From NCBI GenBank assembly GCA_027306785.1, contig DAHUZB010000035.1, positions 62,001 through 126,000 on the forward strand: DNA of 64,000 nucleotides, given 5' to 3'. A program made the translations under genes and the position numbers. Below the pieces are notes generated by a model. That model made no database searches. It saw only the letters and a program-made list of their open reading frames with translations, and was not told where the DNA came from. Within the stretch, counting starts at the first letter, position 1. The number at the start of each line of letters is the position of its first letter. This stretch comes from Vulcanimicrobiota bacterium (GTDB taxonomy: Bacteria > Vulcanimicrobiota > Vulcanimicrobiia > Vulcanimicrobiales > Vulcanimicrobiaceae). Positions 41,554 to 50,673 of the stretch are shown in pieces.

Positions 41554-43716
41554 CTACCCGCCTGCAGCGCTCTTCTCGCGTTTGGTGACGCGGTAGACGC
41601 GCCGAACGTTCTTCAAATTTTCGAGCTTCGTGAGCAGCTTGTGCAAGTGATCGAGATCGCGAATCTGCACCGTCAGACTCGTGACCGCGGTCCCTTCTTT
41701 GCGCACGCGCGCATTCACCGAGCTCACCGCGGTCTTCAGCTCCGCGAAGACCGCCATGATGTCTTGCAGCAGCTGCGGGCGGTCTTCGGCCTCCACCTCG
41801 ACGTCGACCGCATGCATCATGTCGTTGCTGGTCCACTGCGCTTGGAGGATGCGCTCCGGGGTCGCGCTCATGTACGCCACGTTCGGGCAATCGGCGCGAT
41901 GCACGCTCACGCCGCGACCGATCGTCACGTAGCCGATGATCGGATCGCCCGGCACGGGCGAGCAGCACTTCGAGAGGCGCACCAGCACGTCGTCCACGCC
42001 CGCGATGCGCACGCTGCTCGCCTTCTTGGCGGTGCGGCGCGCCGGCGGCTTGCGCACGCGGGTGAGATCGACGACGTTATCGCCTTTGATCTCGTCGCGA
42101 ATACGATTGGCGACCGCTTGCGCGGAGGCATCGCCGAATCCGATCGCCGCGAAGAGATCGGTCGGCGAGCCGTAGTTCATACGATGTGCGATGCGTTCGA
42201 TCAGTTCGCCGCGCGCGAGATCGGGGCGCAGGCGCTCGCGCGCGAGCTCCGCTTCGAGCGACTCCTGACCGGCAAGCACGTTCTCCTCGCGCTGCTCTTT
42301 GCGGAACCACTGCTTGATCTTGTGCTTCGCGCTCGACGTCTTGACGATCGAGAGCCAGTCGAGCGACGGACGGGCGCTCGATTTGTTGACCAAAATCTCG
42401 CAGATGTCGCCGTTCTGCAACGTGTAGTCGAGCGGCACGATACGGCCGTTGACCTTGCCGCCGACGCAGTGATTGCCGACGTCGGTATGCACCTGATAGG
42501 CGAAATCGAGCGGCGTGCCGCCCGCTGGAATCGAGAAGACGTCGCCGCGCGGCGAGAAAACGAAGACCTGACTATCGAAGAGATCGAGCTTCAGATTCTC
42601 CATGAACACGCGCGAGTCGCGCATGTCCTTCTGCCATTCGAGCAGCGCGCGCAGCCACGAGAGTTTGTTCTCGAACTGATCGGCCTTGCCGCCCTCTTTG
42701 TAGCGCCAGTGCGCCGCGATGCCGTACTCGCCGGTGCGGTGCATCTCCCAGGTGCGAATTTGGATCTCGAGCGGCTCGCCCTGCGGGCCCACGACCGTCG
42801 TATGCAGCGACTGGTACATGTTGGGCTTGGGCATCGCGATGTAGTCTTTGAATCGGCCGGGGAGCGGAGTCCACATCGCGTGCACCGCGCCGAGCGCGGC
42901 GTAACAGTCTTTGAGCGTATCGACGATGATGCGGATCGCCGTGAGATCGTAGATGGTCGAGAAGTCGCGCCCTTTGCGAATCTTCGAATAGATCGAGTAG
43001 AAGTGTTTCGGCCGCCCTTGGATCTCGGCGTTGATCTTCATCGCCGCGAACTCGCCGCGCAGGCGTTCGATCGCTTCGCGCACGTCGTTCTCGCGCTCGC
43101 GCCGCGTCTTTGCGACGCGTTCGACGATCTCGCGGTACGCCTCGGGCTCGAGCCATTTGAGGCACTCGTCCTCGATCTCCCACTTGATCTTCCAGATTCC
43201 GAGACGGTGTGCGATCGGCGCGTAGATGTCGAGCGTCTCGCGGGCGATCGACTGGCGTTTGGCGGGAGGCAGGCTCGCGAGCGTGCGCATATTGTGCAGA
43301 CGGTCGGCGAGTTTGATGATGATGACGCGGATGTCGCGCGCCATCGCCATGAACATCTTGCGCAGATTCTCCACCTGCGCGTCTTCCTTGGATTGATAGG
43401 GGATGCGCGTGAGCTTGGTCACGCCGTCCACGAGCCCGGCGATCTCGTCGCCGAATTGCGCGGCGACCTCTTCGCTCGTGATCATCGTATCTTCGACCAC
43501 GTCGTGCAGCAGCGCCGCCGCGATCGTGTTGCGGTCCATCTCGAGCTCGGCCAGAATACCCGCCACCGCGAGCGGATGCTCGATGTAGGATTCCCCCGAG
43601 GCGCGGCGCTGCCCGTCGTGAGCGCGATCGGCGACCTCGTAGACGCGCCGCAGCCACTCCCCGTCCAGGGAAGGATCGTAGCCGCGAACCGCTGCCGTGA
43701 GCTCCGAGATCGTCAT
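41554..43716 (-). CDS. relA: Bifunctional (p)ppGpp synthetase/hydrolase RelA/SpoT
   Basis: The protein has 720 residues. The HD hydrolase domain is intact (EHPLAVAGILAEL, LLHDVVEDT with His71-Asp72). The synthetase domain follows (GRPKHFYSIYSKIRKGRDF, YDLTAIRIIV, PKPNMYQSLHTTV, EIQIRTWEMHRTGEYGIAAHW). Then come TGS (VFVFSPRGDVFSIPAGGTPLDFAYQVH), a Cys-containing helical/zinc region (RLSKCCSPVPGDPIIGYVT) and ACT. Both activities should be present. It is downstream of the APRT-fusion gene, recalling the common apt-relA pair. Confidence 0.96.
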   Translation of the reverse strand: MTISELTAAVRGYDPSLDGEWLRRVYEVADRAHDGQRRASGESYIEHPLAVAGILAELEMDRNTIAAALLHDVVEDTMITSEEVAAQFGDEIAGLVDGVTKLTRIPYQSKEDAQVENLRKMFMAMARDIRVIIIKLADRLHNMRTLASLPPAKRQSIARETLDIYAPIAHRLGIWKIKWEIEDECLKWLEPEAYREIVERVAKTRRERENDVREAIERLRGEFAAMKINAEIQGRPKHFYSIYSKIRKGRDFSTIYDLTAIRIIVDTLKDCYAALGAVHAMWTPLPGRFKDYIAMPKPNMYQSLHTTVVGPQGEPLEIQIRTWEMHRTGEYGIAAHWRYKEGGKADQFENKLSWLRALLEWQKDMRDSRVFMENLKLDLFDSQVFVFSPRGDVFSIPAGGTPLDFAYQVHTDVGNHCVGGKVNGRIVPLDYTLQNGDICEILVNKSSARPSLDWLSIVKTSSAKHKIKQWFRKEQREENVLAGQESLEAELARERLRPDLARGELIERIAHRMNYGSPTDLFAAIGFGDASAQAVANRIRDEIKGDNVVDLTRVRKPPARRTAKKASSVRIAGVDDVLVRLSKCCSPVPGDPIIGYVTIGRGVSVHRADCPNVAYMSATPERILQAQWTSNDMMHAVDVEVEAEDRPQLLQDIMAVFAELKTAVSSVNARVRKEGTAVTSLTVQIRDLDHLHKLLTKLENLKNVRRVYRVTKREKSAAGG

Positions 43717-43783
43717 AGCGAGTTATCCGTCTATACTCGCATAAACGTCGCGGTCCCGTCCAATGGTTCTGCCCGCGGGCGAA

Positions 43784-44236
43784 TTATCGCTGAAGCTTAT
43801 CGCGGAAGATGATGCCGTCGATCTTGCCGTCGGCGGCAATCGTCAGTTCTTCGTAAACCGCGGCGTAGGTGCAGTGCATCCGGTAGATATAGCCGGTCAC
43901 GCCGGGCGGGCCGCCGTGAATGCCCAGATACCCGAGCCAGTCGACCTTCACGAGCGCCCCCAGGGCGGCGAGCGCCTTCGAGGTGGCGGCGATCTTGGCC
44001 GGGCTCAGCTTTGCGCGTGTCTGATCGGCGTAGTGACTCGCATCGACCGATCCCGCCTGCCACGCGACGAACTCGCGGCGCGCGAGCGTGGTGATCGCGG
44101 GGTTCTCGGGGGCGGTCGTCGGCGTCGGCGCGACGCTCGGCACCGGGGTCGGCGCGACGTGACCGCGAGCGAGCGCGGCCGCCGGAACGACCGCGAGCGC
44201 GAGCGCGAGCAGACTAGTAGCGAATGAACGAGACAA
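43784..44236 (-). CDS. Small exported protein, 150 aa
   Basis: The signal peptide ([19 protein letters not shown]) is followed by a Pro/Thr linker and a domain reading ALVKVDWLGYLGI, then YIYRMHCTYAAVYEELTIA and DGKIDGIIFRDK. This strand pattern matches the NTF2/DUF3887-like fold common in small exported proteins (inference). Its ATG lies 23 bp inside the end of the upstream PDT-APRT gene. Confidence 0.7.
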   Translation of the reverse strand: MSRSFATSLLALALAVVPAAALARGHVAPTPVPSVAPTPTTAPENPAITTLARREFVAWQAGSVDASHYADQTRAKLSPAKIAATSKALAALGALVKVDWLGYLGIHGGPPGVTGYIYRMHCTYAAVYEELTIAADGKIDGIIFRDKLQR

Positions 44237-45314
44237 CGTCGACTCCGCCGAGTACGTCTCGGCCCTTGAGCGCTTCGAGTTCGATGAGGAAGGCGAACGC
44301 CTCGATCTTCCCGCCCAGCCGTTCGAGCAGCCGGCGCGTCGCCGCAGCGGTGCCGCCGGTCGCGAGCAGATCGTCGACGACCACCACGCGATCCCCGTGA
44401 TCGAGCGCGTCGGCGTGGATCTCGAGCGAGTTCGTGCCGTATTCGAGCGCGTAGGACTCGGAGAGCTTGCTGTACGGCAGCTTGCCCGGCTTACGCACCG
44501 GAATGAAGCCCGCGCCGATCGCGTAGGCGAGCGGTGCGCCGAGCATGTAGCCGCGCGCCTCGATGCCCACGACGTAGTCGATGCCCTGCCCCTTGAAGCG
44601 GTCCACGAAGAGATCCACCGCTTCTTTGAAGCCGTCTTTATCCTTGAGCATCGGGGTGATGTCGCGGAAGAGGATTCCCGGGATCGGAAAATCGGGAATG
44701 GCGCGAATTAAACGTTCGGTATCCACGGGGAACGGGCTTTCGAGGCGCGCCGCAGCGAGCCTTTCCGGCGCGCAGTCCGGCGAGGCGATCAGACGAAAAC
44801 GGGTGTGATTCTCCCGCACGTCCTGGATTGCGCGCGCGAGCACGATGCCGCCGTAGCGCGCCGCCGCACCGGCGGGTCCGATCGCCGCCGTGCGGGGATC
44901 GCCCGCGGCCACCACCTCGCGCACGGCGCCCGCGGTATCGGCGTGCGGGCGCACCGCCACTCCGCGCAGCCGCGCGAGAAACGCGGCGCACTGCGCGAGC
45001 GCGGCCGGGTGCGAGCGAACGCATCGCACGTCGGCGAGGGCGGCGCCCGGTATGCCGATCAGCGCCTGCTCCACCCGGTAGTCGAGCGCGCGCAGTACGC
45101 GCAGCCGCGGATACCGCGCGAGCGCGGCCTGCGCCCCGTCGATACGCCCGGCAAGCGTGTTGCGCATCGGCAGCAGGCCGAAGGGAATCGCGCCCTCGGC
45201 GACCGCCGCACAGAGCGCCGCGAACGTGGGATAGCCGCGCGTCTCCCGCGCACCGAGCGCGCGCGCGGCTTCGTCGCTGAACGCCCCGGGCTCGCCCTGA
45301 TAGCCGACGATCAC
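44214..45314 (-). CDS. Prephenate dehydratase-adenine phosphoribosyltransferase fusion
   Basis: One uninterrupted 366-codon frame. Residues 1-180 are prephenate dehydratase: [43 protein letters not shown] and ENHTRFRLI. Residues 197-366 are a full [40 protein letters not shown] and the PRPP loop [16 protein letters not shown]. No ACT domain follows the dehydratase. An internal GTG (44726) marks the APRT start but has no ribosome site. The usual PIENS of dehydratases is MRNTL here, losing the Glu. GTG 45314 overlaps the DAHPS stop as GTGA. Confidence 0.85.
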   Translation of the reverse strand: MIVGYQGEPGAFSDEAARALGARETRGYPTFAALCAAVAEGAIPFGLLPMRNTLAGRIDGAQAALARYPRLRVLRALDYRVEQALIGIPGAALADVRCVRSHPAALAQCAAFLARLRGVAVRPHADTAGAVREVVAAGDPRTAAIGPAGAAARYGGIVLARAIQDVRENHTRFRLIASPDCAPERLAAARLESPFPVDTERLIRAIPDFPIPGILFRDITPMLKDKDGFKEAVDLFVDRFKGQGIDYVVGIEARGYMLGAPLAYAIGAGFIPVRKPGKLPYSKLSESYALEYGTNSLEIHADALDHGDRVVVVDDLLATGGTAAATRRLLERLGGKIEAFAFLIELEALKGRDVLGGVDVVSFIRY

Positions 45315-46450
45315 GCGATCTCGCGCACCAGATCGGGCCGCAGCGCGCGAGCGCCGTCGAGGTAGACGTGTTCGATCGCCTGCTGCGAACGCGTCGTGTT
45401 CACGTGCGCGAGCACGCGAATCACGCGCGCGAGAGCACCCGGCACGTCGAGCTCGCAGAAGTGCAGCATCGGCACCTCGGTCCAACCCATCTCGCGCGCA
45501 CCCTGCGCGGGAAAGGCCGCATGCAGATCGGGCGTGAGACTGAAGAGCAGCGAGACGACGTCGGATCGCCGCAGCCCGTTGCGCGCGACGAGCTCCGCGA
45601 GCAGGCGCTTCGTGGAATCGAGGATCGCGCGCGGATCGTCGCTCGGGACGGTGATCGCACCGCGTACGCCGCGCATGCGCAGCGACGGCGCATCCATGCG
45701 CTCCAAATCCTCCGCGATCGCCGCGAAATCGTCGAGGTCGAGGGCCTGCTCGGCATCGCTGCGCGCCTGTGCGGGATCGGGATGCACCTCGAGCAGCAGG
45801 CCGTCGGCGCCGACCGCCTTTGCCGCGCGCGCTAGCGGTCGAATCCAGCGGCGCACGCCGACGCCGTGACTCGGATCCACGATCACCGGCAGCGGCGATC
45901 GTTCGCGCAGCACCGGCACGGCGGAGAGATCGAGCGTGTTGCGCGTGGCGCGTTCGAAGGTGCGGATACCGCGCTCGCAGAGGATCACGTCGGCGTTGCC
46001 CTCGGCGAGCACGTACTCGGCGGCCGCGAGCAGCTCGTCGATCGTCGCCGCGAGGCCGCGCTTGAGCAGCACCGGCGTGCGCGTGCGGCCGACCGCGCGC
46101 AGCAGCGGAAAGTTTTGCATGTTGCGCGCGCCGATCTGCAGCACGTCCACGCTCGCGGCCATGCGCTCGACGTGGGCTTCCGACATCACCTCGCTCACCG
46201 TCGGCAGACCGGATTCCCGTCCCGCCTGCACGAGCAGCTCCACCCCGTCCCATCCGAGCCCTTGGAACGAGCGGGGACTCGTGCGCGGCTTGAAGGCGCC
46301 GCCGCGCAGCATCGTCGCACCGCGCTCGCGCACACCGTGCGCCGCCGCGAGCATCTGCTCGCGCGATTCCACCGCGCAGGGCCCCGCGATCACGGCAAAG
46401 CCGCCGCCGCCGATCGTCGCCGTTCCAATCCGTATCGCTCGTCGTTCCAC
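45311..46450 (-). CDS. DAHP synthase fused to AroH-type chorismate mutase
   Basis: The protein has 379 residues from GTG 46450 (GAGGAG upstream). Residues 1-255 are type I-beta DAHP synthase: [47 protein letters not shown] and [11 protein letters not shown]. Residues 260-379 are an AroH-fold chorismate mutase: [29 protein letters not shown] and the active-site stretch [18 protein letters not shown], with the Arg, Cys and Glu residues of the Bacillus enzyme. Fusions to AroQ-type mutases are better known. It is first in the run with prephenate dehydratase. Confidence 0.9.
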   Translation of the reverse strand: MERRAIRIGTATIGGGGFAVIAGPCAVESREQMLAAAHGVRERGATMLRGGAFKPRTSPRSFQGLGWDGVELLVQAGRESGLPTVSEVMSEAHVERMAASVDVLQIGARNMQNFPLLRAVGRTRTPVLLKRGLAATIDELLAAAEYVLAEGNADVILCERGIRTFERATRNTLDLSAVPVLRERSPLPVIVDPSHGVGVRRWIRPLARAAKAVGADGLLLEVHPDPAQARSDAEQALDLDDFAAIAEDLERMDAPSLRMRGVRGAITVPSDDPRAILDSTKRLLAELVARNGLRRSDVVSLLFSLTPDLHAAFPAQGAREMGWTEVPMLHFCELDVPGALARVIRVLAHVNTTRSQQAIEHVYLDGARALRPDLVREIA

Positions 46451-46473
46451 CGCTCGTCTCCTCGGCTAGAAAT

Positions 46474-46511
46474 GCAGACGAGCCCCCGCCGGTCGGCGGG
46501 GGCTCGTCTGC
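46474..46511 (-). promoter_or_regulatory. 17-bp perfect hairpin in the aro-operon leader
   Basis: GCAGACGAGCCCCCGCC and its complement surround a 4-base loop, 24 bp before the GTG of the DAHP synthase fusion. On the transcript it is followed by AUUUCUAG, a weak U-tract. No gene ends here on the minus strand, so it sits in the leader and could be an attenuator or mRNA-stability element. Confidence 0.6.
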
Positions 46512-46767
46512 GAATGCGTTGTAGCTGCTCGATCTACCGCGCGCGCACACGACCTCCGGCCGACCCGGAAGGGCGGCTAAAGTAGGCATACGCAAACGTC
46601 GTCGAGCGCGTCGTCATGATGTGCCGCACATCAAACCATGCGCGCATGCGCGATGTCAAGGGGCGCGGCGTACGTCGGCCCTTGCATGATCCGGTGCAAT
46701 CGGGGTAAGGTCACGGTAATGAGCTCGTTCGGGAACCACGGCGAACGGGCGGAACGTTAGGAGAGAT
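46512..46767. other. Divergent promoter region
   Basis: The gap separates the aro run (minus) from the small secreted gene (plus). A minus-strand ATG at 46589 could encode a short leader with single Tyr and Phe codons (SSSYNAF) running into the hairpin, but there is no run of aromatic codons. AGGAGAG precedes the plus-strand gene. Confidence 0.4.
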
Positions 46768-47064
46768 ATGAAACAGCGAATCGTGGCGGCCGCGCTCGCG
46801 GCGGCGCTCTCGCTCGGCATGGCCGCGCCAGCGCTCGCCAATGGCGCTGCGAGCACCCGCAACATCATCCTGCTCGGCACGGCTGCCGGCATCCTGATCA
46901 CCAACTACAACCACAAGGTGCGCGAGAAGCGCGCACAGCAGCACGAGGTCACGCGGCGGCAAGAAGCCTATCGCGACTGGTTCTACCACAAGTACGGCTA
47001 CTATCCGACCTACGATCAGTTCAAGCAGTGGTATCTGCAAACGTACGGCGTCAACCCTGAATAA
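46768..47064 (+). CDS. Small exported protein, 98 aa
   Basis: A signal peptide (AAALAAALSLGMAAPALA) precedes a helical, Tyr- and Gln-rich mature part (DWFYHKYGYYPTYDQFKQW). AGGAGAG six bases upstream supports the start. No family is recognised. The next reading frame starts inside its last codons. Confidence 0.75.
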   Translation: MKQRIVAAALAAALSLGMAAPALANGAASTRNIILLGTAAGILITNYNHKVREKRAQQHEVTRRQEAYRDWFYHKYGYYPTYDQFKQWYLQTYGVNPE

Positions 47065-47935
47065 ACGCACCCGATCCCGGAACGCCGAGTCATCCGCCTC
47101 AGGATGGCTCGGCGTTCTCGTCGACAGCCCGTATCCGCGACGCATCGCGATCGCCGTCGCCTGCTCGATCGCCCTGCACGAGATTTTCGTCGCGTTCATT
47201 CCGTCGCTGCTGCCGCCTCCGCAGCCGCACCGCGAGCGCGTCGAACGCGTCACGCTCGCGCGCATCACGCCGACCCCGTCGCCGACGCCGAGCCCCACCC
47301 CGAAGCCCGTGCACGCAATCGCCGTCTCGCATGCCGACAGCGTGCCGACCACGGCGCCCGTGGTCGTGCCGCGCCCCGCGGGCAAAGCCGCACAGAAACA
47401 AGCGATCAAACACGCCGGTGCCGATCGGCCGAAGCCGCCGCGCACCGTGCACACCTCGCCGACGCCGGAGCCGATCGTTCCCACGCCGGGCGAAGGCGCG
47501 GGGGCGGGAGCGGGCGCCGGTGCGGGCAGCTTGGGTAACGGAACGAGCGGCACGGGGAGCGGCAACGCGGGCCGCGGCGCGGGCGGCGGCGGCGCTCCTT
47601 GCGGCGCGGTCGATTTCAGCGCGCGCGGGCCGGCCACGTTCAATGCGAAAACGGGGTTTTACGAACGTACCAACGTGATGGCGATCGTCCACTACGCGGA
47701 CGGATCGTCGGAGACGGTGGCGCTCGATTGGACGTGGCGATTCCGCAGCGAAGACGTGGATCCGTTCAATCCGAATGCCGATGTGCCGATGTTCTTTCAG
47801 CCGCCGCCGCCCGCGCAGCGCGCGAACGAGCCGCCGGCCGTGCAGTACATCATCAAGAACTCGAACGCCCACGGCGGCACCAAGCTCAACGCGGACTGCC
47901 CCAACATCCCGCCTCCGCCCTCGCCTCACCCGTAA
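47057..47935 (+). CDS. Proline-rich single-TM envelope protein, TonB-like plan
   Basis: The coding-like frame begins at or before CTG 47057 and includes a TM helix (RIAIAVACSIALHEIFVAF), then a Pro/Thr/Ser-rich stretch (TPTPSPTPSPTPKP), a Gly/Ala-rich linker, and a soluble domain (CGAVDFSARGPATFNAKTG ... TVALDWTWRFRS). The plan is TonB-like, but the canonical TonB C-domain motifs are absent. No ATG, GTG or TTG exists before the TM; the first canonical start (GTG 47309) would remove it. CTG initiation coupled to the previous stop, or a missing base, is likely. Confidence 0.6.
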   Translation: MNKRTRSRNAESSASGWLGVLVDSPYPRRIAIAVACSIALHEIFVAFIPSLLPPPQPHRERVERVTLARITPTPSPTPSPTPKPVHAIAVSHADSVPTTAPVVVPRPAGKAAQKQAIKHAGADRPKPPRTVHTSPTPEPIVPTPGEGAGAGAGAGAGSLGNGTSGTGSGNAGRGAGGGGAPCGAVDFSARGPATFNAKTGFYERTNVMAIVHYADGSSETVALDWTWRFRSEDVDPFNPNADVPMFFQPPPPAQRANEPPAVQYIIKNSNAHGGTKLNADCPNIPPPPSPHP

Positions 47936-47939
47936 GCAA

Positions 47940-47968
47940 AAGGGGCGGACCGAAACGGCCCGCCCCTT
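47940..47968. terminator. Bidirectional terminator
   Basis: AAGGGGCGG and CCGCCCCTT pair around an inner CCG-AAA-CGG stem. On the minus strand it is followed by TTGCTT, serving the metalloprotease gene; on the plus strand it follows the envelope-protein stop. Confidence 0.7.
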
Positions 47969-47989
47969 CACTGCGCTAGACGAAAGCGC

Positions 47990-50524
47990 TCAGCCGCGGG
48001 ATGCCGGCGCCGGCATCGGCGCGGCGACGACGGGTCGCGCGGAGAGCGCCTGATCGGCGATCGCCCCGAGCTCTTCGAGGTGTGCGCGGGTCAGTTCGTC
48101 GAGGTGTGCGTTCCGCAGCGCGAGCGCGGTCTCGTGACGCAGATCCTCGAGCTTCACGCGCGCGAGCCCTTGTGCATCGCTCGGCGTTCCCGGCGCGGGC
48201 GCCGTGAGCATATCGCCGAGGAACTTCGCGTAGAGTGCCTGCAGATTGCGCCGCACCACGCCGTCCGACGCCGCCTTGCCGTTCGCGATGCTGCCGAAGA
48301 TGCTCGATTGCGACCAATCGAAGAGATCGGCGAGCGTGATCGTCCTCCCCGGCCCGAAGGTCAGCGCGGCATCATCGATGCGACGCAAACGCAGCGGCGA
48401 GAAGAGCTCGTGCAGCGTGGCGAGTTGCGCGTCGGCTACGTCCTGCGCGACCGGAACGCCGTGTGTCGGCGACGGTTGGTACGCCCAACTCGCGTCGACC
48501 GAGAGCGAACTCATCTCCGAGTACGTGAGCATGTCGAGCACGGCGGGCTTGAAACGCCACGGTGCATCGCTGAAGAGCCACGCGCTGAGGTCGTTCCAGG
48601 CCGCGCGCTGATCGGCAAGCGAGACCGGAGTGATCGGAGCGGCCGAACCCGGCTCGCCTTTGACGGCGCGAGAGAGATACTCGCCGCCGATCGTATGCGC
48701 GGGCATCGTCGCGCAGTGGAGATACCAGCGCAGCGGCAGCAAGAACGCCGCGCGTGCTTCGTCGTAGGCCTGTCCCTGTTCGGGGAAGCGCGCGTTGACG
48801 GCGTCGAGAACGCCGTGCAGCATCGTCATCTGCGTGCCGCACCACGCGAGCGGCTTGTTCGTGAGATCGTCGGTGACGACGCGCGGATCGACCGAATGAC
48901 CGCTCGCGAAGCCGTCGGCATCTTCGTCGCTTGCGAAACGGTACTTCGGATCGTTCCAGCGGGATGCCCAGTGCGAGAGCGTCGCCTGCATCTGCGCGGG
49001 CGTCGCCGAGGCGGGAATGTAGCCGTAGCCGTAATTGACCGCGTAGTAGTCGTACGGTCCGAGCACGGTCTGCACGTACGCGCCCTGTTTCATCGGCGCA
49101 GGCCACAGGTTGATCGGAGCGTACTCCATGACCGAGCTCGCGACACCATAGGTATCCGTGAACTTCTTGCTCTCGAGATCGGCCTGCGTGTAGGCTTCGG
49201 AGCCGATGAAGTTGTGTTGAAGGCCGAGATCGTGACCGGACTCGTGCAGGATCACCGAGCGGATGAAATCCTTGGTGAACGCCGCTTCGGCGGCTTTTGA
49301 ATCCGGAAGCCGGCGCGCGGGCGCGATCTCGTATTTGTAGGTGAGACGACCGCCGATGCCTTCGATCGCATCGAAGTTGACGCCCACGTTGAGCTCTTCG
49401 CCCGAACGCGGATCGTCGATGATGAGCGCTTCGGCACCGTACTGCGGACGGCTGGTATCGATCCAGCGGATCATGTTGTGCGTGATATCGTCGGGATCCC
49501 AGTTCGGATCGTTCGGCTGCTGCTTCACTTGGATCGCGTCGAGAATGCCGACCTTCGCGAGCGCGTTATTCCACGTCAGGAGCGCGTCCTTGACCGTTTG
49601 ACGATACTCGACCGGGATGTCGTTGCTCAGATAGAAGACGATCGGATTCTGCGCGCGCACCGGAGCGGCCGACGTACGGGCTCCGAAATTCCAGCGGGTA
49701 ATGTAGTGCACGTCGCGACGGAGTTCGTTATCGGTCGCGAAATCGATCAGCGGCTGCGAAAAGAACCCGACGCGCGGATCGTACGGACGCGGCTGATAGC
49801 CGTCCTCGGGGGCCGCGATGATGTTATAGGTCATCGTCACTTCGACGGCGCGCGCATCGGGCGCGTTGTCGATCGTCGCCGGATCGATCGACTGCCACGT
49901 CTGATCGACGCGAAGCACGTCGTTCTTCGGGAACGCCTTCGCCTGCGAGAAGTACGTGCGATGCGGATCGAGCGCATATCCGTGCAGCGGATTGGGGCTC
50001 AAGCTCCGGAAGCTCGCCGCGAGATCGGCGACATCGCCGAGAAACGGCGCCGCCGGAATCAACACGTCGTTCGCGTCCTGCGCGACCACCGGCACCACCG
50101 CGATCACCGAAGCCGGGAGCGATGACTTGACGCCCGCGGCCGCGGCGGCGTTACCGCTCGTGAGCGCAAATGCATTGGGATAGCGCAGCACGACCGTATC
50201 GTTCACGCGATCGAAATGCAGAATGCGCGCGGGCGCGACGTACGGCTCACCGGGAGCCGGACCGAAGCCGCCGAGCCCGCTTGCGGGAACCGCGGTTGCG
50301 ATGAAATCTTTTCCGAGCTGCGACGTCGCGATCTCGAGATAGAACTTACCGTTCTTCTCGACGATCGGCAGCAGCCCGTTATGGACTTCGGCGCCTTTCT
50401 CGAAGGTCGCGAGGGGAGCGGGCGAGCCCGCCGCGTGCGGCGTCGCCTGCGCGAACGCTCCGATCGGAGCGAGCGCCAAGAGCAGCGCCGCACACGGCGC
50501 CGCTCCGAAGCGGTTTAGAAACAT
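47990..50524 (-). CDS. Exported zinc-dependent metalloprotease (DUF5117/DUF4953 type)
   Basis: The 844-residue protein has signal peptide CAALLLALAPIGAFAQA and GGAGG before the ATG at 50524. The N-terminal DUF5117/5118-like part contains GLLPIVEKNGKFYLEI and RYPNAFAL. The zinc site is ILHESGHDLGLQHNF (HExxHxxGxxH, about residue 425), with a later Met-turn-like SSVMEYAPIN. This family of large gluzincin/metzincin-like proteins acts outside the cytoplasm; substrates are unknown. Confidence 0.9.
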   Translation of the reverse strand: MFLNRFGAAPCAALLLALAPIGAFAQATPHAAGSPAPLATFEKGAEVHNGLLPIVEKNGKFYLEIATSQLGKDFIATAVPASGLGGFGPAPGEPYVAPARILHFDRVNDTVVLRYPNAFALTSGNAAAAAGVKSSLPASVIAVVPVVAQDANDVLIPAAPFLGDVADLAASFRSLSPNPLHGYALDPHRTYFSQAKAFPKNDVLRVDQTWQSIDPATIDNAPDARAVEVTMTYNIIAAPEDGYQPRPYDPRVGFFSQPLIDFATDNELRRDVHYITRWNFGARTSAAPVRAQNPIVFYLSNDIPVEYRQTVKDALLTWNNALAKVGILDAIQVKQQPNDPNWDPDDITHNMIRWIDTSRPQYGAEALIIDDPRSGEELNVGVNFDAIEGIGGRLTYKYEIAPARRLPDSKAAEAAFTKDFIRSVILHESGHDLGLQHNFIGSEAYTQADLESKKFTDTYGVASSVMEYAPINLWPAPMKQGAYVQTVLGPYDYYAVNYGYGYIPASATPAQMQATLSHWASRWNDPKYRFASDEDADGFASGHSVDPRVVTDDLTNKPLAWCGTQMTMLHGVLDAVNARFPEQGQAYDEARAAFLLPLRWYLHCATMPAHTIGGEYLSRAVKGEPGSAAPITPVSLADQRAAWNDLSAWLFSDAPWRFKPAVLDMLTYSEMSSLSVDASWAYQPSPTHGVPVAQDVADAQLATLHELFSPLRLRRIDDAALTFGPGRTITLADLFDWSQSSIFGSIANGKAASDGVVRRNLQALYAKFLGDMLTAPAPGTPSDAQGLARVKLEDLRHETALALRNAHLDELTRAHLEELGAIADQALSARPVVAAPMPAPASRG

Positions 50525-50673
50525 CAATCCTCCACAGCAAAGAACGCGACGCCTTGGGAGCCGAGGCTCGGGCGTCCACGCATACCGCTAGCAACCCGTG
50601 CGCGGTACGCGTGGTGGCGCAGTTACTCTCTTTGCGCGAGGAGGTCCCGCATGCCGGAAATCCGGCAGCGTAG

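Noticed and set aside
41641-43812. A 723-codon open frame antisense to relA
   Set aside because: Codon composition mirrors the relA codons (Arg/His/Asp-rich), with no ribosome site and no family motif; it is a GC-rich shadow.
44214-46595. A single 793-codon frame spanning the DAHP synthase region and the PDT-APRT gene
   Set aside because: Upstream of 45314 it is the out-of-frame shadow of the DAHP synthase gene; the real protein starts at GTG 45314.
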